Assembly (NCBI GenBank): GCA_963772555.1
Contig: CAVYXQ010000007.1
Span: 62,001 to 126,000 of the forward strand
DNA: 64,000 nt
DNA from: Roseiarcus sp963772555
GTDB taxonomy: Bacteria; Pseudomonadota; Alphaproteobacteria; Rhizobiales; Beijerinckiaceae
Direction of reading: 5' to 3'
The notes under the pieces: generated by a model
Databases searched by the model: none
What the model was told of the DNA's origin: nothing
Seen by the model: the letters and a program-made list of their open reading frames with translations, nothing else
Position numbers and translations under genes: made by a program
Shown: positions 56,913 to 64,000 of the stretch, piece after piece
Layout: the number at the start of each line of letters is the position of its first letter
Position numbering within the stretch: position 1 is the stretch's first letter

Positions 56913-58028
56913 TCATCCCAGCACGCTCTCCGGGCTCACGTATTTCATCCCGTGCGCGGCGGCGACCGGCTCGCAGGTCACCTCGCCGTCGTGAACGTTG
57001 AGGCCGGCGCGCAGGTGCGGATCTTCCCGCAGCGCCGCGCGCCAGCCTTTATCGGCGATCGCCAGCGCGAACGGCAGCGTCGCGTGGTTCAGCGCGAAAG
57101 TGGAGGTGCGGGCGACCGCCCCCGGCATGTTGGCGACGCAATAGTGAACGATGCCGTCGACGACATAGGTCGGGTTCGAGTGCGTCGTCGGCCTCGAGGT
57201 TTCGCAGCAGCCGCCTTGATCGATCGCCACGTCGACGATGACCGCGCCCGGCCGCATGGTCTTGAGCATCGCCCGCTTTATCAGCTTCGGCGCCGCCGCG
57301 CCGGGCAGCAGGACGGCGCCGATGATCAAGTCGGCGCGGGTCACGAGATCTGCGATCGAGGCGCGCGTCGAATAGATGGTGCGGACGGAGGAGCCAAACT
57401 GGCTCGAGAGGCGGCGCAGCGCTTCGTGCGACCGGTCGACGACGGTGACGGATGCGCCCATGCCGACCGCAATTGTCGCGGCGTGCGTGCCCGAGACGCC
57501 GCCGCCGAGAATGAGCACGTTGGCGGCGGCCACTCCGGGAACGCCGCCAAGCAGCACGCCGCGCCCGCCCTGCGCCTTCTCGAGCGCGTGCGCGCCGACC
57601 TGAGGAGCCAGCCGGCCGGCGACTTCCGACATCGGCGTCAGCAACGGCAGACGGCCTTGCGCGTCGGTCACGGTTTCGTAGGCGATGCACGTCGCGCCGG
57701 AGGCGATCAGGTCCTGCGCCTGGGGCAGATCGGGGGCGAGATGCAGATAGGTGAACAGTATTTGCCCGCGATGCAGCCGCTTCCGCTCCTCAGCCAGCGG
57801 TTCCTTGACTTTGACGATCATTTCAGCCCGGGCGAAAATCTCCGCAGATGCGTCAACGAGCTCGGCGCCGGCGCGAGCGTATTCCTCATCCGGCGAACCG
57901 GATCCGACGCCCGCACCCCGTTCGACGATCACACGGTGCCCATGATCAACAAGTTCCGCGATCGCCGCCGGCGTCATTCCGACGCGGAATTCGTTGTCCT
58001 TGATCTCCTTGGGAACGCCGACAAGCAT
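56913..58028 (-). CDS. ald: Alanine dehydrogenase
   Basis: 371 residues, matching the usual length of about 371. It interconverts L-alanine and pyruvate plus ammonia with NAD. The start MLVGVPKEIKDNEFRVGMTP is the family signature; catalytic Lys lies in IVKVKEP and His in YLHLAPD. The NAD-binding motif is VLILGGGVSGTHAATIAVGM. The late IDQGGCCETSRPTTHSNPTY and PGAVARTSTFALNHAT are characteristic. The ATG at 58028 has GGAGGT eight bases upstream. Confidence 0.95.
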   Translation of the reverse strand: MLVGVPKEIKDNEFRVGMTPAAIAELVDHGHRVIVERGAGVGSGSPDEEYARAGAELVDASAEIFARAEMIVKVKEPLAEERKRLHRGQILFTYLHLAPDLPQAQDLIASGATCIAYETVTDAQGRLPLLTPMSEVAGRLAPQVGAHALEKAQGGRGVLLGGVPGVAAANVLILGGGVSGTHAATIAVGMGASVTVVDRSHEALRRLSSQFGSSVRTIYSTRASIADLVTRADLIIGAVLLPGAAAPKLIKRAMLKTMRPGAVIVDVAIDQGGCCETSRPTTHSNPTYVVDGIVHYCVANMPGAVARTSTFALNHATLPFALAIADKGWRAALREDPHLRAGLNVHDGEVTCEPVAAAHGMKYVSPESVLG

Positions 58029-58285
58029 GAGTAACGACCTCCAAGAACTGGTCCGGCAATTATGGCGCCTTTCCACCGACTCGGGCGCTGATTTTTGACC
58101 CGGCCGCGCGTGTCTTCGACAAGGCCGCTTCGATGCGGCGGGGACTTAGCGGCAAGGGCTTCCGCAGAGCAAGGCGCGCTGGTCTGGTTGACAAGAAACG
58201 CAAATTGTTGACGACGGCGCACATGGACAGCGGCCCGAAAGTCGCCTAGGTCCTCACCGTCTGGCATGCTTGGAGACCGGCGTTT

Positions 58286-59665
58286 ATGGATCAGGAGCGC
58301 CGCCGCCTAACCGATTTGGAACGCCAGCGCCTCGATCGCCTTGTTTTACAGCGGGTCGGTTCGAGGGCCGCGTCCGGCGAAAGTACGCAGAGCGTGGTTT
58401 CGGCAAGGAGCGTCAAGCGCGCCGGCCCTCGGTTCGAAGATTTGCCTGGCTACACAGAACAGCGGCTTCTTCGGTCGACCGCGTCCGCGCTCGGTCTGAG
58501 AGAGCCGTACTTCCTGCTTCATGAGGGTGATGCCGGCGCCTCGACCGTCATTGACGGCCGGCGCATGATCAACTTCTCCTCTTACGACTATCTCGGCCTG
58601 AACCATCATCCTGCGGTGCGAGCCGCAGCGCACGCCGCAATCGACCGCTACGGCGTCTCCGCCTCCGCGAGCAGGCTGGTCGCCGGCGAGCGGCCAGTTC
58701 ACCGGGCCCTCGAGTCCGCTCTGGCAGGCCATTACGGCCAGGACGCCTGCCTGACCTTCGTCAGTGGATACGCCACCAACGTATCGACAATCAGCGCCGT
58801 CCTGGGGCCGCGCGATCTCATCGTGCACGACGCCCTGGCGCATAACAGCATCCTCATGGGCGCTCAGATGTCGTCGGCGGAGCGGCGCTCATTCCCGCAC
58901 AACGACCTCTCGTCTCTCGATTCGATACTGCAGTCGGTCCGCGATCGCTACGAACGCGTGCTGATCGTCGTGGAAGGCCTCTACAGCATGGACGGCGACG
59001 TCTGCGACCTGCCGGCCCTGATCGAACTGAAGGAGCGGCAAGGGGCGTGGCTGATGGTCGACGATGCGCATGGACTGGGGGTTCTGGGAGTCCGGGGGAG
59101 TGGCGTTTTCGAGCATTTTGAGATCGATCCGCGCCGAGTTGATATCTGGATGGGAACGCTATCGAAGACGCTGGCGGCATGCGGCGGCTTCATCGCCGGT
59201 TCCACCGCGCTCGTTGACTATTTGAAATACACTGCAGGCGCGTTTGTCTACAGCGTCGGAATGGCGCCGCCGGTCGCAGCGACGGCGCTTGCTTCGCTCG
59301 AGATCCTGCACCGCGAACCGGGGAGGGTGCAGCGATTGCGCGACAATGCACGACTTTTCGTGTCGCTTGCGCGAGAGGCGCGATTGGACCTCGGGGCAAA
59401 TACGGAACAGGCGATCGTTCCGCTGATGACAGGAGACTCGATTCGGGCGGTCGCTCTGAGCCAGCGACTGTTTCAGCGCAACATCAACGTGCAGCCGATC
59501 ATCGCCCCCGCGGTTCCCGAGCGCCTGGCTCGGCTGCGGTTCTTTCTGAGCAGCGAGCATTCTGCCGAGGACATCGCAGCATCCGTTCAGGCGATCACGC
59601 AGGAATTCGCAGCCGTCGGCGGCGCCACGCCCGCGGCGCTTGCCCGCGGGATCGGAACACGATGA
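58286..59665 (+). CDS. Alpha-oxoamine synthase (serine palmitoyltransferase/KBL/AONS-like)
   Basis: 459 residues. A PLP enzyme that joins an acyl thioester to an amino acid with loss of CO2. An N-terminal extension of about 80 residues precedes the core. Core marks: INFSSYDYLGLNHHPAV, HDALAHNSILMGAQ, VDDAHGLGVLG (Asp/His) and Lys294 in GTLSKTLAACGGF, which binds PLP. It overlaps the following N-acyltransferase by ATGA. Next to a polyketide synthase that lacks a thioesterase, it may take the ACP-bound chain directly, as in fumonisin-type release, or an acyl-CoA as in serine palmitoyltransferase. Which acyl and amino donors is not visible. Confidence 0.88.
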   Translation: MDQERRRLTDLERQRLDRLVLQRVGSRAASGESTQSVVSARSVKRAGPRFEDLPGYTEQRLLRSTASALGLREPYFLLHEGDAGASTVIDGRRMINFSSYDYLGLNHHPAVRAAAHAAIDRYGVSASASRLVAGERPVHRALESALAGHYGQDACLTFVSGYATNVSTISAVLGPRDLIVHDALAHNSILMGAQMSSAERRSFPHNDLSSLDSILQSVRDRYERVLIVVEGLYSMDGDVCDLPALIELKERQGAWLMVDDAHGLGVLGVRGSGVFEHFEIDPRRVDIWMGTLSKTLAACGGFIAGSTALVDYLKYTAGAFVYSVGMAPPVAATALASLEILHREPGRVQRLRDNARLFVSLAREARLDLGANTEQAIVPLMTGDSIRAVALSQRLFQRNINVQPIIAPAVPERLARLRFFLSSEHSAEDIAASVQAITQEFAAVGGATPAALARGIGTR

Positions 59666-60912
59666 GCGGTTTGCGGGTCCTTCCGGTCAACGACCGCGCC
59701 GGCGTCTCTGCCTTCATTCAGGCAGGACGTCGCGCCCAGTCGGTCAACCCGCACTGGGTCGAGCCCTTCCACGAAGAGATCCGCACGATCCTCGGTCGCC
59801 GTTCGCCAATCCTGCGAGAGAATCTTGTTCAGCCTTTTGTCGCACTTCAAGACGGCGAACCCGTCGGCCGGATCGTTGCGACCGTCGCGGCGGCCCATCA
59901 AAAGAAATTCGCCGACGGCTGCGGATTCTTCGGCTTTGTCGACGCGATCGACGATCACGCCGTCTTCGCGGCGCTGTTTGGCGAAGCCGAGCAATTTCTT
60001 GCGACCCACGGAATGGTCGCGGCTCGCGGACCCTTCAGCCTGACCATCAACCACGAGTCCGGCCTCCTCATCCAAGGATTTGACCAACCTCACACCACGC
60101 GGACTAACCATTCGCCGCCGCATTATGCCGCTCACATCGAAGCGCTGGGATATCGCAAAGCAATGGACCTCGTGGCCTATGCGTGCCGCGTAGCCGACTG
60201 GGCCTCGTCCGCGCGTCTCGACGAGGTCGTCGATCGGAGACGCCGTGGGGCGCAAATCGACTACCAATCGCTATCCTGGCGGAATTGGAATCGCGATTTC
60301 GCCCGCGTGCTGGCGCTCTACAACGATGCGTGGTCCGACAACGACTGGGCGACCCCGGTCAGTCCGGAAGAGGCCCGGTTCATCGCCCGCATGGCGCTTC
60401 CGGCGTGCAAGCCGCGGTGGATCCGGATTGCGGTCTACAAGGGCGAGGACATTGCCGTGGCGGTGCAAATCCCGGACTCAAACGAAGCGCTGCGAGGACT
60501 GCAGGGCAAATTGGCGCCCTTCGGTCTCGCGAAATTTCTTTGGCGCATCCACGTTTCCGGCACCAGAAGGACGCGCGTGCCGATGGTTGGCGTCGCCCGG
60601 AAGTGGAGGAATACGAAGATTGCGAGATTGGCCGTGAACGGTCTTTTCTCCTGGACTATCGAAGACGCGCGCGCTTCCGGCGTCGAAGAGATTGAGTGCA
60701 GCTGGATGCTCGAGACCAACGCAAACGCCATCAATGTCCTGCATAACGCGATGTCCAGGCACACCCGTACCTTTAGGATTTACGAGCGATCGCTCCAGGG
60801 GGAGGGACGAACGCGGTCGCCCGAAACCTCAGCATGGCGCGGCGACGCAGCGAGTCCGGCAGAAGTTGTTGAAAGCGCGCTGCCAAATAGAGTGGCCACG
60901 GAAAGGCGATGA
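59662..60912 (+). CDS. GNAT-fold N-acyltransferase resembling bacterial ceramide synthase
   Basis: 416 residues. The block GPFSLTINHESGLLIQGFDQ, then SPPHYAAHIEALGYRKAMDL, matches the family that includes the bacterial ceramide synthase of Caulobacter, which N-acylates the sphingoid amine. KWRNTKIARLAVNGLFSWTI and WMLETNANAINVL are the closing motifs. ATGA coupling to the oxoamine synthase fits a two-step make-amine then N-acylate pathway. The last 45 or so residues extend antisense over the SDR gene (60773-60912). Function by homology from memory; substrate inferred. Confidence 0.8.
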   Translation: MSGLRVLPVNDRAGVSAFIQAGRRAQSVNPHWVEPFHEEIRTILGRRSPILRENLVQPFVALQDGEPVGRIVATVAAAHQKKFADGCGFFGFVDAIDDHAVFAALFGEAEQFLATHGMVAARGPFSLTINHESGLLIQGFDQPHTTRTNHSPPHYAAHIEALGYRKAMDLVAYACRVADWASSARLDEVVDRRRRGAQIDYQSLSWRNWNRDFARVLALYNDAWSDNDWATPVSPEEARFIARMALPACKPRWIRIAVYKGEDIAVAVQIPDSNEALRGLQGKLAPFGLAKFLWRIHVSGTRRTRVPMVGVARKWRNTKIARLAVNGLFSWTIEDARASGVEEIECSWMLETNANAINVLHNAMSRHTRTFRIYERSLQGEGRTRSPETSAWRGDAASPAEVVESALPNRVATERR

Positions 60913-61570
60913 TGGCCTTGCGTCGCTCCAGACCGCGCCGAATCCGACGCGCCGCGTCCGCGGGTTCGATCATGCAGGGCTTAACGCTGTCGTAGGAGCC
61001 GGCCATCGGCGTATCGACGAACCCGGGACAGACGACGCTGACCGAGACGCCGTCCGCGTGGTAGAGGGCGCGGGTCGCCAATCCGAAGGCGAGGATGGCG
61101 GCTTTGCTGGCGGCGTAGGATGGCGAATTGGGCGGGGGAGCGAACGCCGCGATCGATCCGAAAAGCGCGATCTGGCCTGCGCCACGGAGCCGCATCCGGG
61201 GCGCGAGCGGCGCGAGGGCGTTTATCACGCCGTTCAAGTTGACGTCGAACAACTCCGCCGATTTGGTCAAGTCTTCCACGGCGCCGACGGCGGGACTGAC
61301 CATCGTGACGCCGGCGCTCGCGATGAGGCAGTCGATCGGGGTTTCAGCATCAATGGCGAGAAGAAACTCGCTCATCGCGTCGCGGTCCCTCACGTCGATG
61401 CGGGCGGCGCGTACGTGCGCGCCCTTTGCCCGCGCATGCGCCGCCGCCTCTTCAAGGCGGCCCGCATCCCGTCCGATCAAGGCTAGCGCCACGTCAGGCC
61501 CGGCGTATTCGAGCGCGAGCGCCCGACCCAGGCCGCTGCTCGCGCCCGTGATTACAATAACCCGCGTCAT
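60773..61570 (-). CDS. SDR-family oxidoreductase (possible 3-keto-sphinganine-type reductase)
   Basis: 265 residues, a classical short-chain dehydrogenase: VITGASSGLGRALALEY (NADP motif), LIASAGV, catalytic Ser in ALFGSIAAF and Tyr-x3-Lys in SYAASKAAI. A C-terminal hydrophobic/aromatic stretch, FPWPLYLAARFQQLLP, suggests membrane contact, as in reductases of lipid intermediates. In an oxoamine-synthase cluster it would reduce the 3-keto amine. It is the last gene of the minus-strand run and overlaps the convergent acyltransferase by 140 bases. ATG 61570 is used; a GTG lies one codon earlier. Confidence 0.85.
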   Translation of the reverse strand: MTRVIVITGASSGLGRALALEYAGPDVALALIGRDAGRLEEAAAHARAKGAHVRAARIDVRDRDAMSEFLLAIDAETPIDCLIASAGVTMVSPAVGAVEDLTKSAELFDVNLNGVINALAPLAPRMRLRGAGQIALFGSIAAFAPPPNSPSYAASKAAILAFGLATRALYHADGVSVSVVCPGFVDTPMAGSYDSVKPCMIEPADAARRIRRGLERRKAIIAFPWPLYLAARFQQLLPDSLRRRAMLRFRATAFVPPPGAIARKS

Positions 61571-61684
61571 CACCAGTTCCTAGTGGAGGCGGGAGCTTTG
61601 ATTTCCGTATTCATTACTGACGTCCGTTCGACAGCCTTAAGACTTGGGGCGGCGATGCCGGCAAGGAGCATCCTTCGGCGGAGA

Positions 61685-62986
61685 TTAACTTTTCAAACTA
61701 AAGGCAAAATCCTCAATTGCGGCGAAAAAGGATGACCAGGCCTCCGGGATTCGGTCAGCGGCTCGCCCGAGCAATTCGCGTCTGTTCAAGGACTTGTCCG
61801 AGAGAAAGTCCAAAATCGCTTCGCGCCATTTCACGCCATCCGTCGGATCGATGGACAACAAGCGGCCGCCGCCAATCTCCTTGAAAACTGGAATGTCGGA
61901 GGCGATCACCGGCACCCCGACCGCAAGCGCCTCGACCAAGGGCAATCCGTACCCCTCTGCGAACGAGGGCATCAGCAGCGCCCGGGCGCCCGACAATAAC
62001 CGCTTGACGCACGGCGTCGCCAGTCCGGAAGCTTCGATCACGTGTCCGTGCAGGCCGGGGCATCGCTCCAGCAAGTCGATCACGTGCTCGTTCTCCCAGC
62101 CTCGCGCGCCGATAACGACGAGCTTAGGGGCCGAGGCTCCAAGACGTGAGACCAGTTCCCGCCAGACGAGCAGGAGCAGCAGATGGTTCTTTCGCGGCTC
62201 GATCGTGCCGCAGACGACGAAGTAAGGATGCCGGGCCACCGCGGCCATGATCGGCCGCGCGTCGGAAAAAACCGGATCCGCCGGAGGCGGCGCGACCAAG
62301 ATCGGAATATCGCGCCTTCCAAACTGGGCGAGACGCTGCTGAACGGCGACGCGTACGACGTTGGTCGAGACGATCGCCGCCCGACCATGGAGAGCGACGG
62401 TCCGCAGTCGGCGCATGTGGCGGGACGGCTCAGCGGGACGAAAATACTCCGGCGTCTCCAGCGGCAGAACGTCGTGAATAAAGAAGACCTCGTGGATGTC
62501 GGGTCGTTGACGAGGCCAGCGGAAAAGGCGCTCGAACTGGAGCGGGAACTGACTGGCGTTGAGATAAACGCCGCCCTTGGCCAGGAAGTCCCCTGGCGCG
62601 CGGCCCAGGCGAAAGCCATGACGCGCGATCCAAGAAAGCGCCTCGGCGTATTGTCCCTTTCTCCCCTTCGATACATGTCTTGAAGCCGCCGGCGCGCCGT
62701 CAATCGCACGGACGACATCGAAGAAATGCCGGTCGGCCTCGAGTTGCGCGTCCTCGCCCCAGTGCCGCCGGATATTATCGATCGCCTCGCGGGCGGCGCG
62801 AAGAGTGAGAACCCGCGGTCCAAACGCGGTGAGCATCAGGGCGGACCGGTCGCTCCGCTCGGGATCGATAAAGTGATTAGCCAACGCGAAGTCGACGCGA
62901 TCGATTCCGTTCGGCGTGCGCTTGAAGATGCGCGTCACTAGACGAGTGATGTCGTAGACGAGCGCAGGTCGGCCCGTCGCGCTCAA
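61685..62986 (-). CDS. Family 4 glycosyltransferase (GT-B fold)
   Basis: 433 residues. The C-terminal Rossmann half has VCGTIEPRKNHLLLLLVW, LVVIGARGWENEHV and EGYGLPLVEALAVGVPVIAS, including the E-x7-E nucleotide-sugar motif. The N-terminal acceptor half includes FFIHDVLPLETPEYF. It transfers a sugar from an activated donor, probably to the lipid or polyketide product of this cluster. Its start is a TTG at 62984-62986 overlapping the polyketide synthase stop (TTGA), so the two are translationally coupled. Confidence 0.87.
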   Translation of the reverse strand: MSATGRPALVYDITRLVTRIFKRTPNGIDRVDFALANHFIDPERSDRSALMLTAFGPRVLTLRAAREAIDNIRRHWGEDAQLEADRHFFDVVRAIDGAPAASRHVSKGRKGQYAEALSWIARHGFRLGRAPGDFLAKGGVYLNASQFPLQFERLFRWPRQRPDIHEVFFIHDVLPLETPEYFRPAEPSRHMRRLRTVALHGRAAIVSTNVVRVAVQQRLAQFGRRDIPILVAPPPADPVFSDARPIMAAVARHPYFVVCGTIEPRKNHLLLLLVWRELVSRLGASAPKLVVIGARGWENEHVIDLLERCPGLHGHVIEASGLATPCVKRLLSGARALLMPSFAEGYGLPLVEALAVGVPVIASDIPVFKEIGGGRLLSIDPTDGVKWREAILDFLSDKSLNRRELLGRAADRIPEAWSSFFAAIEDFAFSLKS

Positions 62987-64000
62987 GCCGTCGCCGACGG
63001 TCCGACCGCTGCGCTGAGATCAACGCCGCTTTCCCGCAACGCGCTCATCAGAGGCGCGAAATCGCCCCAATCAGCCAGATGACGCCTTCCCAGGCCCTCG
63101 GCGCTCTCGAAGCCTTGATCTTCCTGTCCACTGATCGACAACACATGTCCCGCCAAGTCCAACACATTGAACCCTCCGACGGAACTCGACAGAGGCGCCG
63201 GCATTGCGAAGCGGCTTTCGAGGGCAAGTGCGAGTTCGACCCCCATGAGGGAGTCGAGTCCGATCTCAGCCAGGGACTTTGTCCTGCTGACGTCGTCGCG
63301 CGGCATTCGCAGAATGCGTCCGATTTCCTCGACCAAAATGTCAGCGATGGCCCGGCGAGCCTCATCGGCCCCCAACCTGGCGAGGAGATCCCTGAGATCG
63401 ACGGCGCCCTCGGTGTTGGCGCTGGGTGCACCGCCGTCGCTCGCGAGCCGGCTGTAGCTCGGCGAATTCAGGATCGGCAGATGGGCGCGGGCTGCCGCCC
63501 AGTTCACGTCAGCGATGACGACCATCCCATCGCCTGCGCCATCATCGACTGCGATAGCGTCCGCCATCATGTCCAGCGCTGCCTGAGCCCTGATTCCCTT
63601 CACGCCGGCGCGTTGAGCCAGCGCCTCGCGAGTTGAGCCGTGACGAGCGAGAACACCGACGTCGCCGATCGCTCCCCAGGCTACCGCAAGCGCAGGCAGG
63701 CCTTGCGAACGGCGCTGCAGGGCCAGCCCCTCGAGAAAACCGTTGGCGGCCACGTAGGCCCCCTGTCCGGGATTGCCGATGACGGTAGTGGCCGAGGAGA
63801 ACAGAAGAAAATAATCGAGCGCGAAACTGCGGGTCAGACGGTCGAGATTCTCCGCGCCCGCAACCTTGGGCCGCAGGACTTTGAGGAGCCTCGGTTCATT
63901 CAAATTCGCGACGATCGCGTCGTCTAGAACCATGGCGGCGTGCACCACTCCGGCCAGAGGAGGCATACTTCGGGCAAGGTCCGCCAAGAGGGCCTCCGTC
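62983..64000 (-). CDS. Type I polyketide synthase, C-terminal part (KR-ACP), runs off the window
   Basis: At least 339 residues; the gene continues beyond base 64000. The visible part begins inside a ketoreductase (PLAGVVHAAMVLDD, then FLLFSSATTVIGNPGQGAYV and AANGFL, giving the Ser, Tyr and Asn of the active site). An acyl carrier protein follows, with the phosphopantetheine Ser in EIGLDSLMGVEL. About 60 residues of tail follow and the protein stops: there is no thioesterase or reductase release domain. This fits chain release by the alpha-oxoamine synthase encoded at 58286. Domain content upstream is unknown. Confidence 0.9.
   Translation of the reverse strand, partial: TEALLADLARSMPPLAGVVHAAMVLDDAIVANLNEPRLLKVLRPKVAGAENLDRLTRSFALDYFLLFSSATTVIGNPGQGAYVAANGFLEGLALQRRSQGLPALAVAWGAIGDVGVLARHGSTREALAQRAGVKGIRAQAALDMMADAIAVDDGAGDGMVVIADVNWAAARAHLPILNSPSYSRLASDGGAPSANTEGAVDLRDLLARLGADEARRAIADILVEEIGRILRMPRDDVSRTKSLAEIGLDSLMGVELALALESRFAMPAPLSSSVGGFNVLDLAGHVLSISGQEDQGFESAEGLGRRHLADWGDFAPLMSALRESGVDLSAAVGPSATA

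Noticed and set aside
1..64000. CRISPR array, tRNA/rRNA genes, insertion sequences, prophage, toxin-antitoxin or known defence genes
   Set aside because: Looked for and not recognised: no regularly spaced long direct repeats, no transposase or integrase motifs; tRNA detection by eye is limited, so a missed tRNA cannot be fully excluded.

Overview
The window reads as chromosomal DNA of a GC-rich alphaproteobacterium, most likely a Hyphomicrobiales (Rhizobiales) member near the Beijerinckiaceae, Methylocystaceae or Bradyrhizobium group. This is an inference from the strong GC bias, the dense sugar ABC transporters, an Omp25/31-type outer-membrane barrel, a y4iL-like catalase-family domain and REP-like intergenic palindromes. 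No tRNA, rRNA, CRISPR array, transposase or phage gene was recognised.

Layout. 1-3850: a small secreted protein, a TIM-barrel sugar isomerase/epimerase and a secreted beta-propeller protein. 4748-12939: a ribose-type (CUT2) importer facing glpD and glpK. 13004-23076: a sugar-acid locus, with a GntR regulator, aldo/keto reductase, enolase-superfamily dehydratase and SDR on the minus strand, and a CUT1 importer, second dehydratase and RraA-like lyase on the plus strand. One sequence motif, TATCnGACAAGTC, stands at both putative promoters. 23289-24104: outer-membrane barrel. 24858-33559: a minus-strand cassette of patatin-like phospholipase, di-haem c-type cytochrome lipoprotein and a GMC oxidoreductase joined to a catalase-like domain. 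33851-36300: small exported or membrane proteins. 36876-54017: an arabinose-type glycan locus with GH127-like, GH2 and GH51 enzymes, two CUT1 importers sharing one ATPase, and LacI and ArsR-type regulators. 54429-58028: a Tat-exported amidohydrolase and alanine dehydrogenase. 58286-64000: a lipid or secondary-metabolite cluster with the KR-ACP end of a type I polyketide synthase, a family 4 glycosyltransferase, an SDR, an alpha-oxoamine synthase and a bacterial ceramide-synthase-like N-acyltransferase.

The two most interesting systems are the last cluster and the phospholipase/cytochrome/GMC-catalase cassette. The first looks like a bacterial counterpart of the fumonisin or sphingolipid logic: a polyketide chain with no thioesterase released by an alpha-oxoamine synthase, then reduced, N-acylated and glycosylated. 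The second looks like a membrane-lipid oxidation module.

A caution applies throughout. Six otherwise well-conserved genes carry seven reading-frame breaks, and every one is repaired by removing a single extra base. That uniformity suggests base-insertion errors in the sequence more than true gene decay. They are listed as frameshifted genes with the break positions given.
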